Under the pieces are notes generated by a model that saw nothing but the letters and a program-made list of their open reading frames with translations, was not told where the DNA came from and made no database searches. This document shows positions 8,505 through 17,424 of a DNA stretch of 64,000 bases, one piece after another (positions within the stretch are counted from its first letter, which is position 1; each line of letters opens with the position of its first letter). The DNA comes from Bosea sp. 124. GTDB lineage: Bacteria; Pseudomonadota; Alphaproteobacteria; Rhizobiales; Beijerinckiaceae. The stretch is taken from NCBI RefSeq assembly GCF_003046175.1, contig NZ_PZZM01000001.1:4109001-4173000 (forward strand). The letters run 5' to 3'. A program made the translations under genes and the position numbers.

Positions 8505-8895
8505 TGGATGATGCCAAATTAAAAGGAACGGCTCTTCAATAGAACCATCGAGCCGAATGGCAAGTCCGGCACCTTGACCGCATTGTCGCAGTCTATATTT
8601 GAAGTATTCTAAGTAAAAACCATCTGCCTGACGTTTTGGGCGGGCCCGCCTTCGTCAGGGGCGTGCTCGCGACGGCCATCCACGTCTTTGCCCGTCGCGC
8701 GCTGTGACGAAGAGGGGGCGGGGAACCCCTCTTCTGCAAGGAAAGGGGCAGGAGCGAGGTGTCTCGCCCGCTGGACCAGCGAGGCCGGATTCTCACCGCA
8801 GTAACGGTCAGGTCGCGCGCCAAGCGTCAAACGGGCGACCCCTCACCCTGCCCTCTCCCTACGGGAGAGGGTGCCCCGCGCATGGCAAGGCGCGC
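8505..8895. other. intergenic region before the ABC operon
   Basis: About 390 bp without a supportable gene. The left third is relatively AT-rich and on the minus strand holds a fair sigma-70-like pair (TTGCCA, 16 bp, TATTGA at about 8535-8562) that could serve the importer operon. The right part carries degenerate REP-like sequence (ccatccacgtcttt near 8680) and the perfect hairpin at 8851-8871. Confidence 0.5.
8851..8871. repeat. short perfect palindrome of the CCCTCTCCC-GGGAGAGGG type
   Basis: A 9-bp perfect stem CCCTCTCCC / GGGAGAGGG with a 3-nt loop. This motif, often preceded by ctcaccctg as here, is a widespread intergenic repeat in high-GC proteobacteria. It lies about 25 bp downstream of the end of the carboxylase gene read on the minus strand and may help end that transcript, although no T-run follows. 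Confidence 0.6.
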
Positions 8896-10425
8896 TCACA
8901 GCGGAATATTGTCGTGCTTGCGCCAGGGCCGCTCGACGCTCTTGGTGCGCAGCATGGCGAGCGCGCGGGCGATGCGGCGGCGCGTCGAATGCGGCATGAT
9001 GACCTCGTCGACATAGCCGCGCTCGGCCGCCACGAAGGGCGACATGAAGCGGTCCTCGTACTCCTTGGTCTGGCGCGCGATGGTCTCGGCGTCGCCGCCG
9101 CGGAAGATGATCTCGACCGCACCCTTGGCGCCCATCACGGCGATCTGCGCCGTCGGCCAGGCGTAGTTCACGTCGGCGCCGATATGTTTCGACGCCATCA
9201 CGTCATAGGCGCCGCCAAAGGCCTTGCGCGTGATCACGGTGACCAGCGGCACGGTGCATTCGCTGTAGGCGTAGAGCAGCTTTGCGCCGTGCTTGATCAG
9301 CCCGCCATATTCCTGCGCGGTGCCCGGCAGGAAGCCCGGCACGTCGACGAAGGTGACGATCGGAATCTCGAAGGCGTCGCAATAGCGCACGAAGCGGGCG
9401 GCCTTGCGGCTGGCGTCTGAATCGAGCACGCCGGCCAGCACCATCGGCTGGTTGGCGACGACACCGACGGTGCGGCCCTCGATGCGGCCGAAGCCGGTGA
9501 CGATGTTGCCGGCATAGGCTGCCTGAATCTCGAAGAAATCGCCCTCGTCGAGCGTCTTCAGGATCAGCTCCTTGATGTCGTAGGGCTTGTTCGGATTGTC
9601 CGGAACCAGCGTGTCGAGGCTCATGTCGACGCGGTCGGGCACGTCGAAGCTCGGCCATTCCGGTACGCCGACCGTGTTGTTGGCGGGCAGGAAGTCGAGC
9701 AGGCGGCGGACCTGCAGCAGCGCCTCGACATCGTTTTCGAAAGACCCGTCGGCGACAGAGGATTTCGAGGTGTGGACCTTGGCGCCGCCGAGTTCCTCCG
9801 AGGTCACCGTCTCATTGGTGACCGTCTTCACGACGTCGGGGCCGGTGACGAACATGTAGCTCGTATCGCGGACCATGAAGATGAAGTCGGTCATCGCGGG
9901 CGAATAGACGTCGCCACCGGCGCAGGGGCCCATGATCACCGAGATTTGCGGAATCACGCCCGAAGCCGCGACATTGCGCTTGAAGACCTCGCCATAGCCG
10001 CCGAGCGCGGCCACGCCTTCCTGGATGCGGGCGCCGCCGGCGTCGAACAGGCCGACGATGGGCGCGCGCATCTTCAGCGCCATGTCCTGGATCTTGGTGA
10101 TCTTCTGGGCGTGGGTCTCGGAGAGCGAGCCGCCGAAGACGGTGAAGTCCTTGGAGAAGACGAAGACGGTGCGGCCATTGACGGTGCCCCAGCCGGTGAC
10201 GACGCCGTCGCCGGGGATCTTCTCGGCCTTCTCCATGCCGAAATCGACGCAGCGGTGCTGCACGAACATGTCGAACTCCTCGAAGGAGTCCTTGTCGAGC
10301 AGGAGCTCGACGCGCTCGCGGGCCGAGAGCTTGCCGCGCTTGTGCTGCGCCTCGATGCGACGGTCGCCGCCGCCTTTGCGCGCGCCTTCGCGGCGGGCTT
10401 CGAGCTGGTCGAGAATGTCCTTCAT
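8896..10425 (-). CDS. pccB: acyl-CoA carboxylase carboxyltransferase beta subunit (propionyl-CoA type)
   Basis: About 509 residues, the usual length of PccB. It transfers the carboxyl group from biotin to propionyl-CoA or a similar acyl-CoA. The start at 10425 gives [20 protein letters not shown], the typical PccB N-terminus; the longer frame to 10467 adds an unrelated tail. Conserved segments include [38 protein letters not shown] and the C-terminal [11 protein letters not shown] and [14 protein letters not shown]. The biotin-carrying alpha subunit is not in the window, so pccA is encoded elsewhere. Confidence 0.92.
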   Translation of the reverse strand: MKDILDQLEARREGARKGGGDRRIEAQHKRGKLSARERVELLLDKDSFEEFDMFVQHRCVDFGMEKAEKIPGDGVVTGWGTVNGRTVFVFSKDFTVFGGSLSETHAQKITKIQDMALKMRAPIVGLFDAGGARIQEGVAALGGYGEVFKRNVAASGVIPQISVIMGPCAGGDVYSPAMTDFIFMVRDTSYMFVTGPDVVKTVTNETVTSEELGGAKVHTSKSSVADGSFENDVEALLQVRRLLDFLPANNTVGVPEWPSFDVPDRVDMSLDTLVPDNPNKPYDIKELILKTLDEGDFFEIQAAYAGNIVTGFGRIEGRTVGVVANQPMVLAGVLDSDASRKAARFVRYCDAFEIPIVTFVDVPGFLPGTAQEYGGLIKHGAKLLYAYSECTVPLVTVITRKAFGGAYDVMASKHIGADVNYAWPTAQIAVMGAKGAVEIIFRGGDAETIARQTKEYEDRFMSPFVAAERGYVDEVIMPHSTRRRIARALAMLRTKSVERPWRKHDNIPL

Positions 10426-10547
10426 GGAAAGCCTGCCCTCACCTGGAAACAATGCCTGCGGAAACACTGCTTGTCTGGCTTAAGCAGCGGCCGGCCGGCT
10501 GTCCATGAGGCGTTTGGCGCAGAGCGGATGTGGCGACCCTGGCGGTG

Positions 10548-12233
10548 TCACTTGTTGGTGGGCACGCCCATGGCGATTTTCTCCACCTTGCCGAGCGCGC
10601 CCCAGGCGAGCATCGCCAGGGAGATCGCCAGCAGCGGCCCGCTCGTCGCGGGCACGAGCGCCGCGGGCAGGACCGAGCCGAGCGCATTGATCACCGGCTG
10701 CGGTGTGATCTGCGTCAGCAGGGCGCCGAGGATGCCGATCGCCGATTTCTTGCCGTCGAGCATATTGCCGAGGGTGGTGCCGAGGGCAGCGTTCACCGGC
10801 GTCAGCGGCGCGGGCTTGTCGGCGATGACGACGTCGCTTTTGATGTAGCCGCCGCTCTTGAGGATCGCGACCACGGCCGCGAGCACCTTGTCGAGATCGG
10901 GGTTCGCGGCCGGTGTCGCGGCCGGCACCGGCGGCAACGAGGGCTTGGCGGCCTGGAGCAGGTCCACGACCTTGCGGACCAGCGAAACGAGATCGGGCGT
11001 CGGAGCGGTCATGGCGTCGGTTCCGGGCTGTGGCGGCATGGGGAATTGCGACATCGGGAATTGCGAGATGACCGGCTCGGCCAGCCAGCGCGAGGTCTCC
11101 TGCCGCAACAGCGCGACGCGATTGGCGAAGCCGGTCCTGAACTCGGCGATGTTGGGATGGCCCTTGAGCCGGGCGTCATAGAGTTCGATGGCGCTCTCGA
11201 TCACGTCGCGGAGATCGGCGCGGGAGGCTGCGGCGATCGTCAGGTCGCCGACATCGCCGTCGACCTCCAGCGTCGCGCCCCCGGCGTTGAGCGCCCGCTG
11301 GAGATAGGTTCCGCCGGTCTTCGTGCCGCAATGGACGCCGATATTGTAGATGGCGAGTGCGAGCGGGCCGGGCAGGCTTCCGCAGCTCATCTTCGACCAG
11401 TATCGCGCGAAATAGATGGTCTTCGCTTCTTCATAGGTCAGCCCGACGACATCGGCGACGGTGACCGGGCGCCCGCGCGCCGAGGCGAGAGTGGCCTGGG
11501 TGATGCCGAAATTGGTGGCGCGCCCCGGATCCTTGGGATTGTTGACGAAGCCGCCTTCGAATTGCCGGATGATGGCCTGGGCCCGTTCGAAATTGGCGCG
11601 CCCGGCGGCCTCGTCGATGGTCGTCACCGTCGTGGACAGGCTGCCGCCGCTCTCGGGATCGCCATCGCCGTCTGGATCGAGAAGATGGCTGGAGACCGCT
11701 TCGCCGCCCACCAAGGCAGGGCGCTGGACGATGCCGCGCGGAACCGGGGGGCGCTTCCCCGGCCAGCCGGCAATTGCGGCCTCCAGCGTGTCGGCCCAGC
11801 TGTCGTCGCCTCCCTCAGGATAGCCGCCGGCGAAGAGATCGTCCCAATCGCCGCGCGCCCATTGCAGATGCGGCTTCTCGAAGCTGAGCGGCTTCAGGCC
11901 ATGAGCCCGGCCGACCTCGTGCAGACGATCCCAGGCCTTGGCGAATTTGCCGCTGTCGTTCCAGGACCATTGGCCGTCGATCTTGAGAACGATGTCGACG
12001 GCCAGGCCATATTGGTGGAAGGACTGCCAGGCCCGGGCGTTGGTGACGATTTTCCCGTCCCGCGTCCGGCCCTGCGCGAAAAGATGCTGCTGGCGTTCCG
12101 GCGTTCTGAAGGCTTCGAACAGTTGAAACGAGAATCCGTCGTTGTTCAGTTTTCCGATGATCTTGGATAATGCATCTCGAATGACAGGGTGAAGCTCCGC
12201 AACGTCAGTTCGTCTCTTTTCAAGAGATGACAT
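10548..12233 (-). CDS. composite peptidoglycan hydrolase: M15 peptidase + GH108 + hydrophobic tail
   Basis: About 561 residues. Residues 1-130 form a VanY/M15-type zinc peptidase: SFHQYGLAVD at 71-80 gives the His and Asp ligands and EKPHLQW near H122 the second His. A linker with an acidic DPDGDGDPE patch follows (about 186-195). Residues 215-390 are a GH108-type lysozyme domain (FEGGFVNNPKDPGRATNFGIT, catalytic Glu about 226) with its peptidoglycan-binding part. The last 110 residues hold two or three hydrophobic segments, holin-like in style. There is no signal peptide. Domains of this kind come from phage or gene-transfer-agent lysins, but no phage genes adjoin it. The start at 12233 has AGGG 8 bp upstream. 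Confidence 0.8.
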   Translation of the reverse strand: MSSLEKRRTDVAELHPVIRDALSKIIGKLNNDGFSFQLFEAFRTPERQQHLFAQGRTRDGKIVTNARAWQSFHQYGLAVDIVLKIDGQWSWNDSGKFAKAWDRLHEVGRAHGLKPLSFEKPHLQWARGDWDDLFAGGYPEGGDDSWADTLEAAIAGWPGKRPPVPRGIVQRPALVGGEAVSSHLLDPDGDGDPESGGSLSTTVTTIDEAAGRANFERAQAIIRQFEGGFVNNPKDPGRATNFGITQATLASARGRPVTVADVVGLTYEEAKTIYFARYWSKMSCGSLPGPLALAIYNIGVHCGTKTGGTYLQRALNAGGATLEVDGDVGDLTIAAASRADLRDVIESAIELYDARLKGHPNIAEFRTGFANRVALLRQETSRWLAEPVISQFPMSQFPMPPQPGTDAMTAPTPDLVSLVRKVVDLLQAAKPSLPPVPAATPAANPDLDKVLAAVVAILKSGGYIKSDVVIADKPAPLTPVNAALGTTLGNMLDGKKSAIGILGALLTQITPQPVINALGSVLPAALVPATSGPLLAISLAMLAWGALGKVEKIAMGVPTNK

Positions 12234-12422
12234 GCTCGCGACCCTCAACGCATGCGGATGCAACGATGTACTCGGGGCCCCTGAACGCTGTTGTCACTTC
12301 AAAGGGCTGCGACATGGCCGGCACGAAGATTTGAACGCTCAAATACAAGCATGTTCGACGACTATCTGCAAGCGCATAACGTTGCGCAATTATCGCTCAA
12401 GTTGTAGCGATGCGGTCGAACG

Positions 12423-13211
12423 TCAGCCGTGCTTCAGCAGCAGCGCCGCTGCGTCGAACTCCGCCCGGCGAATGGCGCGGCGCTCTGCCGCCTCCTCGTC
12501 CTGGCCCCAGATCGCAATCTGGTAGTCTTCGTCGAGATGAGCCGCGGCCCAGACGGCGTCCGCGTCCTGCAGGCCGGAGGCGAGTGCGAGCATCAGGATG
12601 GTCGAGCCGCTCAATGTCATGACGTTGTGGGCGCCGGCGAGCGCCAGCGGCGCCGGGATCTGCGCGACATGGCGAGCGACGGCGTCCAGCGTGCCGGCGG
12701 GCTGCCGTGCGAAGACGATGCCCTCGGCGAGAAGGAAGCGGGCTCCGATTCTGGCCTCGACGCCGCGCAGGACCGGCTCCCAGATCTCGTTCTGCAGCGT
12801 CACCAGCGCCTCGGGCTCGGCCGCGCGGTAACACAGCGCGTCGCTGCCGGCATAGCGCACGATTTCGGCGCGCACGGCCTCATGCTGGTCGGCGACGCCG
12901 TCGAGGGCGGAATTGACCAGCCGCGTCAGCGGCATGCGGGCGGGGTCGATCCTGTCGGTCTGCGCGTGCCATTCGGCCGCCAGCGCCTCGGCGATGGGGC
13001 GGGAGGTGACGGCGAGCGGATTGCGCGCCGGCGTGCGGGCGGTGCGCCCGTCGAGCGCGATATGGAACAGCCCGTCGCGTTCGGCGACGCTGGCGGTGTC
13101 ATAGAAGCGCTTGGGCAGGGCATTACGCATGCCCGACTGAGCGGCGGCGACGGGGTCGGGCTGGCGCTGGCCGGCGGCGCTGAAGCGGGCGAGGAAATCA
13201 TCGGTCGACAT
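12423..13211 (-). CDS. Atp12-family F1-ATPase assembly chaperone
   Basis: A 262-residue protein of the ATP12 family, which binds the F1 alpha subunit before assembly in alphaproteobacteria and mitochondria. Recognisable segments are PKRFYDTASV near residue 35, ALDGRTARTPARNPLAV, AEALAAEWHAQ and the middle LTRLVNSALDGV. Length and segment order match the family. It ends 190 bp before the lysin start and begins 31 bp after the S58 peptidase stop, so it may share a transcript with the latter. Confidence 0.88.
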   Translation of the reverse strand: MSTDDFLARFSAAGQRQPDPVAAAQSGMRNALPKRFYDTASVAERDGLFHIALDGRTARTPARNPLAVTSRPIAEALAAEWHAQTDRIDPARMPLTRLVNSALDGVADQHEAVRAEIVRYAGSDALCYRAAEPEALVTLQNEIWEPVLRGVEARIGARFLLAEGIVFARQPAGTLDAVARHVAQIPAPLALAGAHNVMTLSGSTILMLALASGLQDADAVWAAAHLDEDYQIAIWGQDEEAAERRAIRRAEFDAAALLLKHG

Positions 13212-13242
13212 GGCGCGGCTCTAGCACGCCATCGGCACGCGG

Positions 13243-14241
13243 TCAGCCGCCGAAACGGTCGCGCCAGCTCGGCTTCGCTCCCGGAAAGGGCAGGGCCGTC
13301 GCCGCATGGACGCCACGCGCCACGGCGCGCGCCAGCACGTCGGCAGCGGTGGCGCAGAGCTCGCTCAGGGCAAAGGCGTCGGAGGGGGCGCCGCTATGGC
13401 CTGTCGCCGCCGCGAAAACGACGTCGCCGTCGAGCGCGGCATGGGCCGGGCGAAGCGCGCGGGCGAGGCCATCATGCGCCGCCAGCGCGAGCCGCTTGCA
13501 CTGCGCCTTGGTCAGAACGGCATCGGTCGCGACCAGCGCGATCGTCGTGTTCTGGCCGGTGCCGCCCTTGAAGCGCAGGGCGAGATCGTCCGGGGAGATT
13601 GAGGCCGGCCAGCCGCGACCGCCAAACTCGCTGCCCTTCTCATAGGGGGCCGCCCAGAAATGCTGGCCTTCGCCGATGGTGGCGGTGCCGACGGCATTGA
13701 CCGCGACCAGCGCCCCGACGGTCTGGCCGGTGGCGGCGCGGCCACTGGCAGAGCCGATGCCGCCCTTGAGGGTCGCGAGCGTGGCGCCGAAGCCGGCACC
13801 GGCGCTGCCCAGTGAAAAAGCGACGCCGGCCGCTGCCGCAGCCTCTGCGCCGAGCCGGCGATAGGGCGCTTCGGCCCCGCCCTTCGCCCAAGGCTTGTCG
13901 GCGCCGTTGAGAAGGTCGAACAGGATCGCCTGCGGCACGATCGGGACGCGCAGCGCGCCGATGGGGAAACCGCGGCCCTGGCTGGCGAGCCAGGCCATGA
14001 CGCCATCAGCCGCGGCAAGCCCCCAGGCCGAGCCGCCCGACAGCACGATCGCATCGACATGCTCGACCGTCATCTCGGGCTCGAGCAGGGCGGTGTCGCG
14101 CGTGCCGGGCGCGCCGCCCAGAGCCGCGATGGAGGCGACCGTCGGGCGCTCGAACAGCACGACGCTGACACCCGTCGCCGCATCGGCGTCATGGGCCTGA
14201 CCGACGCGGACGCCCCGGACATCGGTGATGAGGTTCCGCAT
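13243..14241 (-). CDS. P1 family peptidase (S58, DmpA/BapA-like aminopeptidase)
   Basis: A 332-residue N-terminal nucleophile hydrolase. It begins NLITDVRGVRVGQAHD, the family signature, and contains VLSGGSAWGLAAADGVM, SAGAGFGATLATLKGG and TTIALVATDAVL. The last segment is where self-cleavage makes the nucleophile in DmpA; here it would be Thr rather than Ser. Family members release N-terminal D- or beta-amino acids or amides, but substrate is not predictable. No signal peptide is evident, so it is probably cytoplasmic. Confidence 0.85.
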   Translation of the reverse strand: MRNLITDVRGVRVGQAHDADAATGVSVVLFERPTVASIAALGGAPGTRDTALLEPEMTVEHVDAIVLSGGSAWGLAAADGVMAWLASQGRGFPIGALRVPIVPQAILFDLLNGADKPWAKGGAEAPYRRLGAEAAAAAGVAFSLGSAGAGFGATLATLKGGIGSASGRAATGQTVGALVAVNAVGTATIGEGQHFWAAPYEKGSEFGGRGWPASISPDDLALRFKGGTGQNTTIALVATDAVLTKAQCKRLALAAHDGLARALRPAHAALDGDVVFAAATGHSGAPSDAFALSELCATAADVLARAVARGVHAATALPFPGAKPSWRDRFGG

Positions 14242-14420
14242 CGATACAAGGGATCAGGAGGAATCGGAACGCCACGGGCCGGCGTGTGTTACATTACGAT
14301 CTTTTCATGCTTGCGCCATCGCAAGGTCACTGCGGCATGGCCAAGCTACCGCTATCGCGAACCGGCTTCGAGACCCGCTCAGCGACCGATATTTCCGATG
14401 GCTTCAATGGGAGATCCCGC

Positions 14421-15059
14421 ATGAAACATATCGCACTTATCGCAGCGTCTTCCGTCGCTGCGCTCGCGGCGACCCTTGCGATCGCCCAGCCGCAGCCGCT
14501 CCCGCCCGCGGGCGGCGACCGCGACAGTTCGCGTCATGAGCGCTCGGAAAGCCGCGAGCAGCGCCGCGGCGAATGGCGCGAGCAGCGTGGCCAGCGCATG
14601 CAGGAGCGTCTCAACGAGCGTCTTGCCAAACTGCGCACCGACATGAAGCTGAAGCCGGAGCAGGCGCCCCTTTTCGACACCGTCGAGGCGCTCATCAAGA
14701 AGCGGGCCGAGGAGCGGCGCGCCGGCTGGTCGGCGATGCGCGAGCAGCGCGAGACCTTCCGCCACGCTGACATCATGGAGAAGCTCGACATGATGTCCGG
14801 GCGCCAGTCTGCGCGCGCGACCCGCTCCAAGGAACTCGCCGATGCCGTGCGCCCGCTCTGGGTGACGCTCAGCGACGAACAGAAGACCGTGGCGCGCCGT
14901 GCCGTGCGCGAGGCCATGGCCGAGGGCCGCGGCATGATGCAGCGGATGCGCGAGCGCATGGACGAGCGCCGCGGCGGCCACGATCATGACGACGAGGATC
15001 GCGGCCAGCAGCGCCGCTGGCGCGAGGATCGTGGCGATCGCGGCGACCGTCGCGGCTGA
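14421..15059 (+). CDS. Spy/CpxP-like periplasmic protein (LTxxQ family)
   Basis: About 212 residues. The ATG at 14421 gives a clear signal peptide (MKHIALIAASSVAALAATLA) and has GGGAGA upstream; the longer frame is not needed. The mature part is strongly charged and helical, with two LTxxQ-like motifs (LKPEQ and LSDEQ) typical of Spy/CpxP chaperones that protect envelope proteins. The C-terminus is rich in Arg, Asp and His (HDHDDEDRG), which could bind metal ions. It is followed by a strong terminator. Confidence 0.8.
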   Translation: MKHIALIAASSVAALAATLAIAQPQPLPPAGGDRDSSRHERSESREQRRGEWREQRGQRMQERLNERLAKLRTDMKLKPEQAPLFDTVEALIKKRAEERRAGWSAMREQRETFRHADIMEKLDMMSGRQSARATRSKELADAVRPLWVTLSDEQKTVARRAVREAMAEGRGMMQRMRERMDERRGGHDHDDEDRGQQRRWREDRGDRGDRRG

Positions 15060-15088
15060 GCCCGCACAGGCTTCACCAACGAAGAAGG

Positions 15089-15115
15089 GCGGCTCTCGCG
15101 AGCCGCTCTTTTGTT
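15089..15115 (+). terminator. rho-independent terminator after the Spy-like gene
   Basis: Stem GCGGCTC / GAGCCGC with loop TCGC, followed by TCTTTTGTTT. It lies 30 bp after the Spy-like stop and before the convergent PsiF-like gene. Confidence 0.85.
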
Positions 15116-15152
15116 TGGAAGGTCAGATGCTGCGGGATCAGGTGCCGCAGGA

Positions 15153-15395
15153 TCAGGTACCGACAGCGTCGGTGACGCATTTCTTGGTGAAGCTGGTCTT
15201 GGCGGCGCCGAAGAGTTTCTTGTCGACGGCCTGCTTGTCGCAGGTGGTACCGGCGTCCTTCTGGCATTTGGTCAGGAAGCTGGTCTTGGCCGCGCCGGCG
15301 AGCTTCTTGTCGCCCGCCTGCACGCTGCAGCTCTGGGCCTGAGCGAAAGTCGAGAAACAGGTCAGGGCCAGGGCCGCTATCAGGGTCTTCGTCAT
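15153..15395 (-). CDS. small exported PsiF-repeat protein
   Basis: About 80 residues. The ATG at 15395 opens a signal peptide (about 20 residues, ending TFAQAQ). The mature part is two tandem copies of the PsiF-type repeat, each of the form DKKL-GAAKTSF-KKC, with four cysteines in total that could form disulfides. E. coli PsiF is phosphate-starvation inducible but of unknown function; here no Pho box was recognised. It is convergent with the Spy-like gene, another small envelope protein. Confidence 0.75.
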   Translation of the reverse strand: MTKTLIAALALTCFSTFAQAQSCSVQAGDKKLAGAAKTSFLTKCQKDAGTTCDKQAVDKKLFGAAKTSFTKKCVTDAVGT

Positions 15396-15503
15396 CGCTG
15401 GTGATTCCCGTGGTTGGGAGCACAAGGGTTAGCCGCCACCGCGCCGAGGGCAAGCGGCATTTCCACGGCGTCACGCCATGATTTCGCCTTACCCCCTAAT
15501 GCC

Positions 15504-15597
15504 TTGGGAAACAAAGCGGAAACGGGGATTTACCCTGACTGTTCAACTTCGATTCATGTGTTTCCGTTTACGGTTCGGCAGTGATTGGGAAACAAAG
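15504..15597 (+). repeat. 13-bp direct repeat upstream of the small membrane protein
   Basis: TTGGGAAACAAAG occurs at 15504-15516 and again at 15585-15597, 81 bp apart, the second copy ending just before the ribosome binding site at 15605. A partial inverse (GTGTTTCC) lies between them at about 15557. These could be binding sites for a regulator or RNA elements. Confidence 0.45.
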
Positions 15598-15604
15598 GTG
15601 GGCC

Positions 15605-15757
15605 ATGAAGGCGACATGGTTGATCTGGGGTATGCGCGGCTTCATCGGCCTCGTTTTCCTCCTGAGTCTCTTCGGCCCCTATGCGCTGTCGATCCTGATC
15701 GGCTGCCTGGGGCTCGGCTGCCATTACTTCCGCAACGAGGTCGGCTCGCATTTGTGA
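15605..15757 (+). CDS. small membrane protein (50 aa)
   Basis: ATG at 15605, preceded by AAAGGTGG about 5 bp upstream, opens a 50-residue frame ending TGA at 15757. The protein begins MKATWLIWGMRGF and is mostly hydrophobic, with a stretch of about 30 residues that could form one or two membrane spans, then a short polar tail CHYFRNEVGSHL. Codon third positions are GC-rich as in real genes nearby. An overlapping longer frame starting at 15478 lacks these features. No family is recognised. Confidence 0.55.
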   Translation: MKATWLIWGMRGFIGLVFLLSLFGPYALSILIGCLGLGCHYFRNEVGSHL

Positions 15758-15950
15758 GCGGGCGGGCGGCTGCCGTCCTGATCAGGCACCTGCGGCGGAG
15801 CCCCGAGCGTCACATCGGGGTTCTACCCTGATGCTCCGGCAGGCTTCGGGACTTGGTGTGAAAACACCGGGCAATCTGCACGGCGAAGACGTAGTCGTCC
15901 GCCCCGTCAAGGCTTAACATCACCGACCCGGTTGGAATGGTGGGAGGCGC

Positions 15951-16415
15951 ATGGTGCGGGCGGTGCAGCTCTTGTTTCGTTGGATCATCGCTTGCGCAGC
16001 GATCGGCATGGTGCTGTGCGCCCTGGTCCTGCTCGTCGAAGCCGGGATCAACATCACCTCGGCCGTTCGATCCCTCATCGCGCATGATGGCAGCAAGTGG
16101 ATTTCATCGATCATGAAATCTGTCGACGAGTGTCTGTTCGGCGTTATTCTCGTGCTCCTTGCGGCGAAGATTCTGGCGTCTTTCGTTGTTCCGGACGAGG
16201 TTGCGCAGTCCTTTCCAAAATGGATGAAGCCAAGCGATGTGGCTGAGCTAAAGAGTACCTTCTGCCAGGCCGTCATTGTCTATCTGATCGTGGATTTCGC
16301 TACGGACATGGCGATTTTGGATAGCAAAACGGACTTCGGGCTCCTGGTCTTGCCGGCAGGTATCGTGCTCATTGCGGGCGCATTGAAGCTCATGCCGCAT
16401 TCGGCCCATTCATAG
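15951..16415 (+). CDS. YqhA-like (UPF0114) inner-membrane protein
   Basis: A 154-residue protein with about four hydrophobic spans (residues 9-32, 55-75, 100-118, 128-146). The middle SVDECLFGVILVLLAAKIL and the segment FPKWMKPSDVAELKSTF match the layout of E. coli YqhA, whose function is unknown. The ATG at 15951 has GGGAGG 4 bp upstream. It stands alone between a small membrane protein gene and a convergent hypothetical gene. Confidence 0.7.
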   Translation: MVRAVQLLFRWIIACAAIGMVLCALVLLVEAGINITSAVRSLIAHDGSKWISSIMKSVDECLFGVILVLLAAKILASFVVPDEVAQSFPKWMKPSDVAELKSTFCQAVIVYLIVDFATDMAILDSKTDFGLLVLPAGIVLIAGALKLMPHSAHS

Positions 16416-16439
16416 GCTCGGGACGCCGAGGCCTTGCCG

Positions 16440-17267
16440 TCAATGCCACGCCCCTTCTGCCCCCTTCATCTTCACCTCAAACTCCACGAGCTGGTCAAAC
16501 AGCGAGGCCTTCCGGAACTCCTCATCGAGCCCCCAGCCGGAGCGCCGCATCTGTTTCCGGCTCGCCAGAACCCCCAACCATGTGAGGGGTCGCAGGACGC
16601 GCGACATCATCGCGAATGCGGGGAGGTCATTGTCAGGCACCTCGTCCAGCGTCTCCATGATCGTACAGGCCGACATCAGGTCGTCAGCTTTGGACCAAGG
16701 ATGCGCCGCCACCGACAGGCTCCAAAGGATCACGCCCATGTGGTGCTGCGGCCAGAAGTCGATGGGGTTCCTGTCGAAGTCCTGAAGGTTGACCTTCCAG
16801 AAGGTCGCCTCAAACAGTTCAGCCAGCAGGGCAGGGGCCGCTTCAGGGGCCAAGAGCGCCTTGCCTGCCTTGCTCGCCTTCAGGACACCCAGGCGTTTCC
16901 GCAAAAGCCCCGCAGCCTGCAGCGCGATCCTCGTGAAGAGGACCCCGTAGGCGTCGTGCTCGTTGATGACCTTGATGACCGCGAGCGTGTCGGCCCTGTC
17001 GTAGCCCGGCCATTCGGTCCGGTCGAAGACATGCCGGACATCGACACGCTTCAGCGCGCCGGCTGAGGTCAGCACGAGCCCGCCTTTCTCAACGGCAAGC
17101 TCCAGCAGGAGCCTGGCGGCGATCACCATGGGGACCTGAAGGGCGGCCTCTACGGGAACATTGTATGGTGTGAGCCGGAGAGCCTGCGGGACCCTGCCGG
17201 GCGGCTCCAGGAGCGCCTTGAGCGATGCGGGCTGCAGATGCGCCCAAGCGGGAGGGATAGCTGTCAC
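16440..17267 (-). CDS. hypothetical protein, about 275 aa
   Basis: I do not recognise a family with confidence. The frame runs to 17474, but the first part (Arg/Ser/Pro-rich, overlapping the rpsD end and terminator) is not credible; GTG at 17267, giving VTAIPPAWAHLQP, is a reasonable start although it lacks a good Shine-Dalgarno sequence. The protein is soluble, Leu/Ala-rich and alpha-helical. Segments such as LVLTSAGALKRVDVRHVFD and TEWPGYDRADTLAVIKVINE recall helical DNA- or plasmid-associated proteins, but this is weak. It has no signal peptide and no Cys/His cluster. Confidence 0.55.
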   Translation of the reverse strand: MTAIPPAWAHLQPASLKALLEPPGRVPQALRLTPYNVPVEAALQVPMVIAARLLLELAVEKGGLVLTSAGALKRVDVRHVFDRTEWPGYDRADTLAVIKVINEHDAYGVLFTRIALQAAGLLRKRLGVLKASKAGKALLAPEAAPALLAELFEATFWKVNLQDFDRNPIDFWPQHHMGVILWSLSVAAHPWSKADDLMSACTIMETLDEVPDNDLPAFAMMSRVLRPLTWLGVLASRKQMRRSGWGLDEEFRKASLFDQLVEFEVKMKGAEGAWH

Positions 17268-17340
17268 GCCAGGGAGCGTAGGCGGGCCGGAGCAAAGGCT
17301 CAACAGCCGTGGCCGGAAATGCGTCCGCAAAGCCGTGCGG

Positions 17341-17379
17341 CGAAAAGCGAAGGGGGATGGCGATTTCTCGCCATCCCCC
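17341..17379 (-). terminator. rho-independent terminator of rpsD
   Basis: Perfect 12-bp stem GGGGGATGGCGA / TCGCCATCCCCC (17352-17363 and 17368-17379) with a TTTC loop. Read on the minus strand it is followed by TTCGCTTTTCG. It lies about 45 bp beyond the rpsD stop. Confidence 0.85.
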
Positions 17380-17424
17380 GGAAATGGTGCGGGCGAACGG
17401 GGCTTGCGGCCCCGGTTCGTCCGA

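Noticed and set aside
10548..12233. Prophage remnant
   Set aside because: Only the lysin is phage-like; neighbours are pccB and atp12, with no integrase, capsid or tail genes and no att-like repeats seen.
15478..15831. 117-codon frame overlapping the small membrane protein
   Set aside because: Product is Arg/Pro-rich without pattern; the alternative frame from 15605 has a good ribosome site and a hydrophobic product.
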